Shown here: positions 26,871 to 34,107 of the stretch, in pieces
How the letters are laid out: each line of letters begins with the position of its first letter
Numbering within the stretch: the first letter of the stretch is position 1
Assembly: GCA_963747515.1 (NCBI GenBank)
Contig: CAVVFN010000003.1
Span: 868,001 to 932,000, forward strand
Direction: 5' to 3'
DNA length: 64,000 nucleotides
From: Mariniphaga sp963747515
GTDB lineage: Bacteria; Bacteroidota; Bacteroidia; Bacteroidales; Prolixibacteraceae
Position numbers and translations under genes: made by a program
Notes under the pieces: generated by a model
What the model saw: only the letters and a program-made list of their open reading frames with translations
Database searches by the model: none
What the model was told of the DNA's origin: nothing

Positions 26871-28358
26871 TCAGGTTCTTTTAATCTTCATTTTCAGAAA
26901 TCTCGTTACTTGTTCCAGCCCCAGCTTATCGATAAATTTACGGTAGGTTTCGGCACTCATTAAGGCTGCATCTGTAGCAGCCTTCCAGGTAAGCCAGATG
27001 CCTACCGGCAGAAAGATAAGCGTAGAGAACCACATTCCTGTAAACATATCCCACATATCTTCACGTGCCGATTTTTCTCCGGTCATTGAAACAATGTAAT
27101 AAGCAATAAACAACAATATGGAAATCACCACGGGCATGCCGAGTCCACCCTTTCGAATGATGGCGCCAAGAGGGGCACCTATGAAAAAGAAAATTAAAAC
27201 TGCGAGGGAAAGAGTGAATTTTCGGTGCAATTCCATTGTATATCTATTCAGATATTTTTTCCGGTTGTAAAGTTCATCGTCGTAAATATTTAGCGTTTGC
27301 ACGTTGTTGCGCGCATTGGTTAGAGCTGCTTGTGCAATTTCTGCCTTCACCCATTTTTCCTGCCGGTTAAAAAAAGCATCAAAATTAAAGGTGGAATCGG
27401 CCTGAATATCTATTTTACGCTTCAGGGAATCGTGTGGAACAGTATAATTATTCATCCTTCTGGAAATAGGTGAGTTAAAACGTAATTGCAACATATAATC
27501 TCTCAGCCTGCTCTTGTAGTCCTGTTCCAGAGAATCTTCCATCAGGCGCAGCTGATCGATTTTCAACATACGAAATGTGTTTTTATATATATTTTCATCG
27601 CGGCGGTTAAAATCAAACCCTCTCACCTTTACCCGTATGGTTTGTTCCTCGAAGTTATCCCGGCGAAAGGGGTACGTTTCGGGTTGACGTCTGCTCTGGA
27701 TACCTTCTTCCTCATAATTTACGCCATTAAAAAGGTTAAGCACCATAAACTTCTTATCTTCGGTGATGCGAAGGAATCCTGAATCGGCCACCGTAACACT
27801 TTCATTCGATTGATTGCCGGTATGATCATATATAAGTAAATCGTAAAGCATGTTGGTTTTCTTGTCTTTGTTGCCTACCCGTATGCTGTAACCATCTATT
27901 TCATTTGTAAAAACACCCTGTTGCAATACCAGTTCGGGTCGCTGCTCCTTCACACTCACCAGAAGGGTTGTAAAACGAAGATTGGTATGTGGTAAAACAT
28001 AATTCGCAAAATAAAAAGCAATGAAGGTGATGAGAATCGCGATTACCATCAGTGGTTTCATGATTCGGAAAAGGGAAATGCCCGAAGACTTCATGGCAAG
28101 CAGCTCGTAATTTTCGCCCAGTGAGCCGAAAGTCATAATGGAAGCCAGCAGCATTGCCAGGGGAAATGCATAGGGGAGCAAACCGAAAGTGGCATAAAAC
28201 ATCATTTCCCCCAGGAGTTTAATATCAAGCCCCTTGCCCACCAAATCGTCGACATATTTCCAAAGGAACTGCATCAACAGCACAAATACAACAATAAAAA
28301 AGGTCATAAAAAATGGCCCTAAAAATGATCTTATTATGTACCAATGTAACCTTTTCAT
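26871..28358 (-). CDS. LptF/LptG family lipopolysaccharide export permease
   Basis: Seen: 495 residues. Three N-terminal helices (MKRLHWYIIRSFLGPFFMTFFIVVF..., LLPYAFPLAMLLASIMTFGSL), a long periplasmic domain (about 115-370, with coiled-coil stretches) and three C-terminal helices (FTLSLAVLIFFFIGAPLGAI...). Known: YjgP/YjgQ permeases form the LptB2FG transporter that extracts LPS from the inner membrane; Bacteroidota members have a longer central domain than E. coli. I cannot separate LptF from LptG. Upstream of two glycosyltransferases, which fits lipid-A or surface glycan work. Confidence 0.93.
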   Translation of the reverse strand: MKRLHWYIIRSFLGPFFMTFFIVVFVLLMQFLWKYVDDLVGKGLDIKLLGEMMFYATFGLLPYAFPLAMLLASIMTFGSLGENYELLAMKSSGISLFRIMKPLMVIAILITFIAFYFANYVLPHTNLRFTTLLVSVKEQRPELVLQQGVFTNEIDGYSIRVGNKDKKTNMLYDLLIYDHTGNQSNESVTVADSGFLRITEDKKFMVLNLFNGVNYEEEGIQSRRQPETYPFRRDNFEEQTIRVKVRGFDFNRRDENIYKNTFRMLKIDQLRLMEDSLEQDYKSRLRDYMLQLRFNSPISRRMNNYTVPHDSLKRKIDIQADSTFNFDAFFNRQEKWVKAEIAQAALTNARNNVQTLNIYDDELYNRKKYLNRYTMELHRKFTLSLAVLIFFFIGAPLGAIIRKGGLGMPVVISILLFIAYYIVSMTGEKSAREDMWDMFTGMWFSTLIFLPVGIWLTWKAATDAALMSAETYRKFIDKLGLEQVTRFLKMKIKRT

Positions 28359-28502
28359 TAAAATGTCTTCTTTTACCTGAATAACTGCAAAACTATTTAT
28401 TTCAAGGGATATATAATCTAAAAAAAGGTTAAGAAGTCACAAGGAAGCTTCAATTTATCATTCAGGAAAAACTTGAACGGAAAATTTGGCTGCAGGTAAA
28501 TA

Positions 28503-28880
28503 TTATGATCCCAGTATTCGTTTCAGGTCAAGAATTTGGGTGTTCCAAAGCTCATGGGTTTCCTCTATTTCATCCTCTTCTGCAAAGTCAATAATAATAA
28601 GAGAGACATCACCAGTCAGTTCATCCTGGGTGATTCTGAATTCAAAATAATTATTTTCATCATCGAGCCAGTTAAAACGCACCAGCTTATTTTCTTTGCG
28701 CAGAGCCATTTCAGCTACCTGCCCTGTACCATCCCAAAAAAAGGTATAGCGGTTCCCACGAACACGCACATCATCAGCAAACCATTCTGCGAGACCCGAT
28801 GCCGAGCTCAGTCGATTATATAAAACTCTTGGGGAACAGTTTATTACGTATTCAAATTGTACTTTGATCTTTTCAGCCAT
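28503..28880 (-). CDS. START-like domain protein (SRPBCC fold)
   Basis: Seen: 125 residues. KVQFEYVINCSPRVLYNRLSSASGLAEWFADDV, FFWDGTGQVAEM and FNWLDDENNYFEFRI form a typical SRPBCC/AHSA1-type pattern; the family is Pfam START_2, found almost only in Bacteroidota. No ligand or partner is known. Cytoplasmic. It is 144 bp upstream of the LptF/G gene on the same strand and may or may not share its transcript. Confidence 0.9.
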   Translation of the reverse strand: MAEKIKVQFEYVINCSPRVLYNRLSSASGLAEWFADDVRVRGNRYTFFWDGTGQVAEMALRKENKLVRFNWLDDENNYFEFRITQDELTGDVSLIIIDFAEEDEIEETHELWNTQILDLKRILGS

Positions 28881-28995
28881 GTTCAGTTTTTTGGCAATAT
28901 AGCTATTCTGTTTTTAAAAACAATACATTCATCCTGCGGCCTTTTATTTTGAGCCAAAATTTTTATTCTTCGCTATGAGGGAAAAAAATAAATAC

Positions 28996-29003
28996 TATAT
29001 TTG
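28996..29003 (+). promoter_or_regulatory. -7 box of the tRNA-Met promoter
   Basis: TATATTTG fits the Bacteroidota -7 consensus TAnnTTTG exactly, 70 bp before the tRNA. No clean TTTG -33 box is seen upstream. Confidence 0.45.
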
Positions 29004-29072
29004 CACCTCGATTTTTAAGGGTGGTATACCAGTAAAATAAAACCATGCTAAAAAAAAAAAGACCGACATTTT

Positions 29073-29146
29073 GGCGAGGTAGCTCAGCTGGTTAGAGCGC
29101 ATGATTCATAATCATGAGGTCGCGAGTTCAAGTCTCGCTCTCGCTA
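29073..29146 (+). tRNA. tRNA-Met (anticodon CAU)
   Basis: A 74-nt cloverleaf: acceptor stem GGCGAGG paired with TCTCGCT (two G-U pairs), D arm GCTCAGCTGGTTAGAGC, anticodon stem CATGA/TCATG with loop TTCATAA (CAT at 29107-29109), T arm GCGAG-TTCAAGT-CTCGC, discriminator A; CCA is not encoded. A CAU tRNA can be elongator Met, initiator Met or lysidine-modified Ile; the G1-U72 pair and the D-arm are most like elongator Met, but the type is inference. Confidence 0.93.
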
Positions 29147-29156
29147 CTTAAAATCA

Positions 29157-29194
29157 AGCAGTTAAGAAAAAAAACTTAGCTGCTTTTTGTTTTT
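29157..29194 (+). terminator. terminator of the tRNA-Met gene
   Basis: A 10-bp stem (29157-29166 / 29175-29184, one G-U pair) with an eight-A loop, followed by a T-rich tail ttttgttttt. It starts 10 bp after the tRNA. Confidence 0.8.
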
Positions 29195-29270
29195 ATACAT
29201 ACCAGATACATATAAATTTTCTGAAAATAAGCTGTAAAAAACAAGCAAGAGCAATCAACAAATGAAGTTG

Positions 29271-29553
29271 CTAACATAAAGGATAATCAGACTTTTGAAT
29301 CCATTCATCATGTAACTTCTTCCATGTCTAAACTACTCCTTCCCAATGCAGCTGCCTGTCTTGGGTGAACCAATGGAATAATGTTATATGCTTTATCATT
29401 GATTTTAATTGGATGGTTCTTGTCATATTCCTCTGATGAAATTCCAAAATCTGATAATCTCTTGTAATTTGAAAAATATGAAATGAAGTGCTTGATTGGA
29501 AGGTCAACAAGCATTTCCAGAAGGACCATTGAATTTCTCATCTGCTGGAACAA
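29271..29553 (-). pseudogene. frameshifted C-terminal fragment, uracil-DNA-glycosylase-like
   Basis: From 29553 down, an open frame without an ATG start gives ...KINDKAYNIIPLVHPRQAAALGRSSLD and then breaks; shifting by one base (one extra A after the Asp codon) restores WKKLHDEWIQKSDYPLC to the TAG at 29271. Known: the LVHPRQ...LG.SS.xW ending resembles the C-terminus of uracil-DNA-glycosylase superfamily proteins in bacteria. So this is a truncated, frameshifted remnant; the N-terminal half is missing. Family assignment rests on one motif. Confidence 0.5.
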
Positions 29554-29730
29554 GTTTTCCTAACGAAACGGAAACAGGCTCAGGTGGCGACCAACCTGCA
29601 AGGGATAATCTGACCGACTGGAATGGTCAAAAGGGGCAAATCAGCCCCTCATTCCCATTAACCATTTCAAGAGAAAATTCCTTGGAAAACGCATTGCCTC
29701 GATAGAGGTAAAAATTGCTATAATTTCAGA
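29554..29730 (-). other. decayed sequence between two gene remnants
   Basis: Short stop-interrupted stretches read as protein-like in more than one minus-strand frame (for example RNFLLKWLMGMRG, and SLAGWSPPEPVSVSLGKLVP). No family can be named. I take it as debris joining the UDG-like and IS1595 remnants. Confidence 0.3.
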
Positions 29731-29835
29731 TTAAGCCTTAACTTTTACAGCTAAATATTCCAAACAATCTTCATTCATTTTGAAGTGTACAGCAAACTCT
29801 ATCAGGTTTTGACCTTTAAATAAATCTATGATTCC
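29731..29835 (-). mobile_element. remnant of an IS1595-family transposase (N-terminus)
   Basis: A 34-codon open stretch reads LFKGQNLIEFAVHFKMNEDC LEYLAVKVKA and then stops. Known: IS1595 (ISXO2-like) transposases begin with FKGxNLxEFxxRFxTxEDCxxYLxEIKW, before the zinc-binding CPxCG. Only this first block is left; the zinc and DDE regions are gone and no terminal inverted repeats are seen. Confidence 0.55.
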
Positions 29836-29893
29836 CTAATTTCTATTGGGTGTAAATATTGCATTTATTCCTTTCCGGAAATGATATTTTGCT

Positions 29894-30784
29894 TCATGGA
29901 TTCACCGTTTTTGTTTCTTCAATTCCCATTAAAACGGCCGATAATATGGCTAATAACATCCCTGTAACTATTAATATATGAGGAATAACTGCATAAATTA
30001 ACAGCGAAAGCACAACAGTAATTACCGGAGAAAGAGCTGTTGTCATTGGAGCGATAATGATTGCTTTGCCATAACGAAATGCATAGACCAGGCAGAGAGC
30101 ACCAAAAGCATTTAATATTTGTATCATCCCTGCCAGATATGGACCCTTAAAACCCCAGTTGATTGGTTGTGAAAAATCGGTCATCAACCATGCAACAGGT
30201 ATTAGTGCCACTGAAGTTATTGCCATATAGAAGAAGATACTTTCGGCTTTCATGGTTTCATTTGCAAACCGCATCACAAAACCCTGAGCGCCCCATGCCA
30301 ACAATGGAATTGCCGTTAATATCAACCAAAAATAGCCACTGATATTTTTTTCTCCAGCTGGCTGAAAAGAGAGTAGTAATATGGCTATGAATGCCAGTCC
30401 AATTCCTATCCACCCCATTCGTCCGGTTTTTTCTTTTAGGAATATTACAGCTAATAAAATAGTAACTACCGGTGTTAAAGAGAGTAACGGAAATATGATA
30501 TATGCAGGGGCGCTTTTTAATGCAAAAAAAAGGACTAATTGCCCTGATGCACCCAAAAATCCTGCCAGGCAGCCCAATAAAACAGCTCTTTTGTTATAGT
30601 CCAACTTCCACTTATTCGTGTATAATGCTACAATTGTTGCTGGAAGCATTGTTAACGCCCACACAATATATCCTAAAGTCGCGGGAAATCCATTTTTTTC
30701 GGGGATTTCGATTAATGCACCCCAAACACCCATAAAGGTGACATGAATGATTACAAAACTGAGCCAGTTATTCGTTTTTTTCAT
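29894..30784 (-). CDS. EamA-family (DMT) transporter
   Basis: Seen: 296 residues, ten hydrophobic helices in two EamA repeats (about 8-135 and 150-290; for example SAPAYIIFPLLSLTPVVTILLAVIFL in repeat 1 and ALSPVITVVLSLLIYAVIPH in repeat 2). Known: DMT proteins move metabolites such as amino acids, sugars or nucleotide sugars, and substrates cannot be read from sequence. The start overlaps the end of the beta-helix gene by 17 bp, so it is translationally coupled to it. Inferred: imports or exports a product of the beta-helix / amidohydrolase set. Confidence 0.88.
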   Translation of the reverse strand: MKKTNNWLSFVIIHVTFMGVWGALIEIPEKNGFPATLGYIVWALTMLPATIVALYTNKWKLDYNKRAVLLGCLAGFLGASGQLVLFFALKSAPAYIIFPLLSLTPVVTILLAVIFLKEKTGRMGWIGIGLAFIAILLLSFQPAGEKNISGYFWLILTAIPLLAWGAQGFVMRFANETMKAESIFFYMAITSVALIPVAWLMTDFSQPINWGFKGPYLAGMIQILNAFGALCLVYAFRYGKAIIIAPMTTALSPVITVVLSLLIYAVIPHILIVTGMLLAILSAVLMGIEETKTVNP

Positions 30785-32051
30785 TTACTATTTCTTTGGA
30801 TCCTGTTATTATATTGCTTGTAGCTGTTACGTCCGACGATTTTTTACCCACGAAAATTGCAGTTGTCTGCTTGCCTTTGCCGGTTGAGCGGATTGTGTTA
30901 CTGGTAATGGTAATATCGTGTGTTTCACCACCAATATAGAAACCACTCGACTCATTTATGATTCCGTTATTTTCAATTACATTATTAGTGAAGGTGTTTC
31001 GATGACCACTATTTTGTTCGTTTTCATCACGAAAAAAAACACCATGGTTGCCATTTTCGTAAACATGATTGTTTTCGAAAAGGTTGTCGGTATCCTTATG
31101 TCCAATTGAAATTCCATTATCGCCGTTTGAATAAATTGTATTGTTTCTGAAAACTCCGTTTTGCACCCTCCAGCATAAAAATATTCCATCGCCTTTATTA
31201 TGATGACTAATACAGTTTTCGACAATGGATTTATCGGAGCCGGTTCCGGGATGAAATCCAAGTCCATTTCCATTCGAAACCTCGCATCCTTTTACAGTGA
31301 TATTTTCTGTTATCTGCCAACTGAAAGAATCCCCGTTAAACTCATTCACCTTAACATTTTCAACCAAACAGTTTTTTGATTTGTGGATATAAACTCCCCC
31401 GCCTCGGCATCCATTAATATAATCATTAGTGTTTTTATTGCCCTCAACAACGAGATTTGTAATTTTAACATTTTCAACACCAACCGCTTCAATTACCGAA
31501 CAGCCATTTGAAACCACACCATTCAATGTTGATAAATAATCATGAATCGTATTGTTATCGAAATAAATTACATTGCCGATTATATCGGTAATTATTGCAG
31601 TGGTAACATCCCAACCCTGATTATATTCATCATCGTATAGCTGGATACCCATTCCCTTTTTAAAACCACTGACATCTTTTACTACCGCTTTTAACATTCC
31701 CCAATCTGCATCAATAATAAAACTTGTTTTAAATCCATCACATTTCTGTAAAATGGTTGTTTTCCCTGACCCGATTAGTGAAGTATTGTTTGGGAGACGA
31801 ACCGGACTGATGATTTTATATGTACCCGGATTTAGTTTTACAATTCCACCCTTCCTGTTACTGACCGCATCCAAGGCAATCTGGATTGCTTCTGAAGTAA
31901 AACCCGAAACATCGGCATTTGGACCACCTACCGTAATTATAGGTTCACTTTTTTTTACATCCACCAGTCCAATGTTCTGACTGTAAAGTTTTGTATTTGC
32001 AATCATGCAAATAAGGATTAAACTTAATACCCCAACTGATTTTAATTTCAT
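30768..32051 (-). CDS. secreted right-handed parallel beta-helix protein (pectate-lyase-like)
   Basis: Seen: 427 residues with a signal peptide (GVLSLILICMIANTKLYSQ). An N-terminal pectate-lyase-superfamily start (IALDAVSNRKGGIVKLNPGTYKI) is followed by many beta-helix coils of the pattern NxIyxNgdnGIsig/NnvyENgnhGVFF. Known: such proteins are polysaccharide lyases or hydrolases (PL1/6, GH28 and others); catalytic residues cannot be fixed here. Immediately upstream is a remnant ORF and then an amidohydrolase gene; downstream the EamA transporter overlaps by 17 bp. Confidence 0.85.
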   Translation of the reverse strand: MKLKSVGVLSLILICMIANTKLYSQNIGLVDVKKSEPIITVGGPNADVSGFTSEAIQIALDAVSNRKGGIVKLNPGTYKIISPVRLPNNTSLIGSGKTTILQKCDGFKTSFIIDADWGMLKAVVKDVSGFKKGMGIQLYDDEYNQGWDVTTAIITDIIGNVIYFDNNTIHDYLSTLNGVVSNGCSVIEAVGVENVKITNLVVEGNKNTNDYINGCRGGGVYIHKSKNCLVENVKVNEFNGDSFSWQITENITVKGCEVSNGNGLGFHPGTGSDKSIVENCISHHNKGDGIFLCWRVQNGVFRNNTIYSNGDNGISIGHKDTDNLFENNHVYENGNHGVFFRDENEQNSGHRNTFTNNVIENNGIINESSGFYIGGETHDITITSNTIRSTGKGKQTTAIFVGKKSSDVTATSNIITGSKEIVNEKNE

Positions 32052-32073
32052 ATATGTTTAATTTATTTAATTT

Positions 32074-32187
32074 TTAGTTGTCAATTAGAATTTCGCCTAT
32101 TTTGTAACATCCCTCAGAACTTATACCTTCATTTGCCTTTCCTGTATGTTCAATTCGTTGAGGCGCCGGAATCAAATTATATTCCAT
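32074..32187 (-). pseudogene. short remnant, possibly N-terminal piece of a glycoside hydrolase
   Basis: A 37-codon frame (MEYNLIPAPQRIEHTGKANE..., ending GCYKIGEILIDN) lies between the amidohydrolase and beta-helix genes. The NLIPAPQ.IE.TG start is like the beginning of GH20-type and related hydrolases, but only this much remains. A true small gene is not excluded. Confidence 0.3.
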
Positions 32188-32280
32188 TCCCCGAAGATCA
32201 TTCACAAAACCAAAACAGTGTTGAAGAAAAAAAAATTAAAACGAACATGAAGGTTCCAGTTGCCTGAAAAATGGATTTTT

Positions 32281-33336
32281 TTACTTTTCATGATAGTAAT
32301 TGTTACGTAAATAAATTCTTCTTGCATTTTTTGAGTAAATTTTATCAACAACAGTTTTGGGGAGGTGCAACCCTTTAAATTCAGCAGTTATAGATGGACT
32401 GGTCATTAACTTGTCGGTGTTAAAGTAAATCCAATCGCGCATCCATAATTCATGCGCTTTTTTACTTTCCTCTTCCTGATTTTGAGTATCGTCAATAATA
32501 ATATCGGTGCCGTATAGCAAGCGATCCTGATATTTAATGATAAAATTACGGACTTTTTCATAATTTTCAATTGATTGGTACTGAAAGTAGCAAATCCTTT
32601 CTGCCATATCAACCGACATCAACGGGTAAGTATCCAATCTTTTTGCCAACTCATCAACACTCCATTCCAGACTTCCAAGATGCGCCCCAATATATACCAA
32701 CAGTGGATGCTTTTTCAACATTCTATCAGTAGCTTCAATATGCTTTTCATAACCTGGTTCTTCGGGATGCAAATACATATGGTATTCAGGATTTTTACTG
32801 AAGTAGTCATAGTCTCCCGACATCCTCATCTGCTCAAGGGGCAACCAACAACTTTTAGGCTCTCCGATATGACCTGTAAGTGGGATTTGATTCTCTTCGA
32901 GATAGTTAATTATAGGATCGAAAATAGCATCGTCAACAAAAATATTATGCCCATCAGAAGTCTTTTCGCCCATTCCGATATTTTTCCAAACTTTTACCCC
33001 GACCGCTCCTTTTACAAACGACTCTTTTAGGTATTCCAAAGCAAAATCCTTCCAATCGGGCTGTTCAAATCCTTTAACACGAAAAGTTGTCAGATAAAAT
33101 AACCTTTCAGGAAAATTTTCATGTTGAATTATGGAATATTTTTGTTGCGATTCGATTGGGTCGTTAGGAAATGCATCGACATTGATACTTATAAAAATGA
33201 AATTATCCTCAACAGCCTGTTCCAGGATTGTTCGATCAAAAGTATTTATATGGACATGGGCATCAATTTTCTCAACTTCATTAAAGTCTTCGATTGAATA
33301 ACAATCGTTATTACTATGTCTATCAGATATTTTCAT
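32281..33336 (-). CDS. amidohydrolase family protein (Amidohydro_2)
   Basis: Seen: 351 residues, no signal peptide. Metal-binding HxH in EKIDAHVHINTFD near the start; then GAVGVKVWKNIGMG, IPLTGHIGEPKSCW (His), VYIGAHLGSLEWSVDELAKRL (His) and RLLYGTDIIID (catalytic Asp). Known: Amidohydro_2 enzymes are TIM-barrel, zinc- or metal-dependent hydrolases or decarboxylases. The substrate is unknown. It is the first gene of a minus-strand set with the beta-helix protein and EamA transporter (229 bp gap to the former). Confidence 0.88.
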   Translation of the reverse strand: MKISDRHSNNDCYSIEDFNEVEKIDAHVHINTFDRTILEQAVEDNFIFISINVDAFPNDPIESQQKYSIIQHENFPERLFYLTTFRVKGFEQPDWKDFALEYLKESFVKGAVGVKVWKNIGMGEKTSDGHNIFVDDAIFDPIINYLEENQIPLTGHIGEPKSCWLPLEQMRMSGDYDYFSKNPEYHMYLHPEEPGYEKHIEATDRMLKKHPLLVYIGAHLGSLEWSVDELAKRLDTYPLMSVDMAERICYFQYQSIENYEKVRNFIIKYQDRLLYGTDIIIDDTQNQEEESKKAHELWMRDWIYFNTDKLMTSPSITAEFKGLHLPKTVVDKIYSKNARRIYLRNNYYHEK

Positions 33337-33743
33337 TTTAATATTTATTTTTATTCCTGGATTCTGTTTAATGTCTAAACCTAATGTACAAATTCTCTAT
33401 AAACTTAAGATATACTTTTTACATTTTAAAATGATTGTTAATGATAATTTTTCTGAACTGTTGAAATATTGCTAACTTTTAGCGAAGCGTTAAGAAAGTT
33501 ATCACTATTTCACTCGATGAATCATATGAACATTTTTACATCTTGCTGCCTGACCATAAACATAATCTACAACCCTCAAAATACAATAGTTATAAGATTG
33601 ACGATACCACTGAAATTTTCTGTGAATACACTTCCCTTCTAATTGAAGTTGACAAGCTAAAAGGCCTTAACTGTGCGGATGAGAATTGTATTTTAAAAAG
33701 AACTTTTAATATATCAACGCCCCTACACAGGGCACCTAAAAGA

Positions 33744-33767
33744 ACCCCGGCTCGAATGAACCGGGGT
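33744..33767 (-). terminator. GC-rich hairpin, minus-strand terminator or leader attenuator
   Basis: A perfect 7-bp stem accccgg / ccggggt with a 10-nt loop. On the minus strand it is followed by TTCTTTT, fitting a terminator for mprF transcripts that stop about 340 bp earlier. On the plus strand it precedes an A-rich leader and the short frame at 33827. Confidence 0.4.
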
Positions 33768-33826
33768 AATATCAACTTAAACCTAAACTAAACTAAAAAC
33801 CAAACCTGATAATAATAACAAACATA

Positions 33827-33904
33827 ATGAAATCTTGTTTGCCAAAAGTATGCCTTTTACGCAAGTTCTTTGAATTGTCTCATTGGTTCAACGTTCCTTT
33901 TTGA
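33827..33904 (+). pseudogene. possible truncated 5' end of a SusC-type gene
   Basis: An ATG at 33827 opens 25 codons (KSCLPKVCLLRKFFELSHW...) to a TGA. The basic, Leu/Phe-rich start after an A-rich leader resembles the first residues of SusC/RagA-type TonB-dependent receptors, but the body is absent. Weak call; a random frame is possible. Confidence 0.2.
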
Positions 33905-34107
33905 TTATGGGGTAAGAATTGGCCATACTTTCCGAGGTTAAAAAGAATTCATCTCCTGCAATACTACCTCAATACATATTAATCCTTCAACTTTCCGAAA
34001 GTAGTTTTGACCAGATATCAGCCTGCAGGATTTTATAAATACCTGAAGCATTTCCTTCCATTTTAAAGCTTTAACGGTTCTTAAAACCAGTTAATCCCAT
34101 ACCCATT

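Larger units (their letters stand above)
33337..34107. other. 771-bp intergenic region
   Basis: Besides the hairpin at 33744-33767 and the short frame at 33827, the region is AT-rich and stop-filled. An 82-codon plus-strand frame at 33543-33791 overlaps the hairpin and has no coding character. The start region of the amidohydrolase gene is at its left end. Confidence 0.5.

Noticed and set aside
29496..29705. Plus-strand 69-codon frame after the tRNA
   Set aside because: Its Gly/Ser/Asn-rich reading has no start context or family and overlaps clearer minus-strand remnants.
33543..33791. 82-codon plus-strand frame
   Set aside because: It runs through the GC-rich hairpin at 33744 and has no family or start context.
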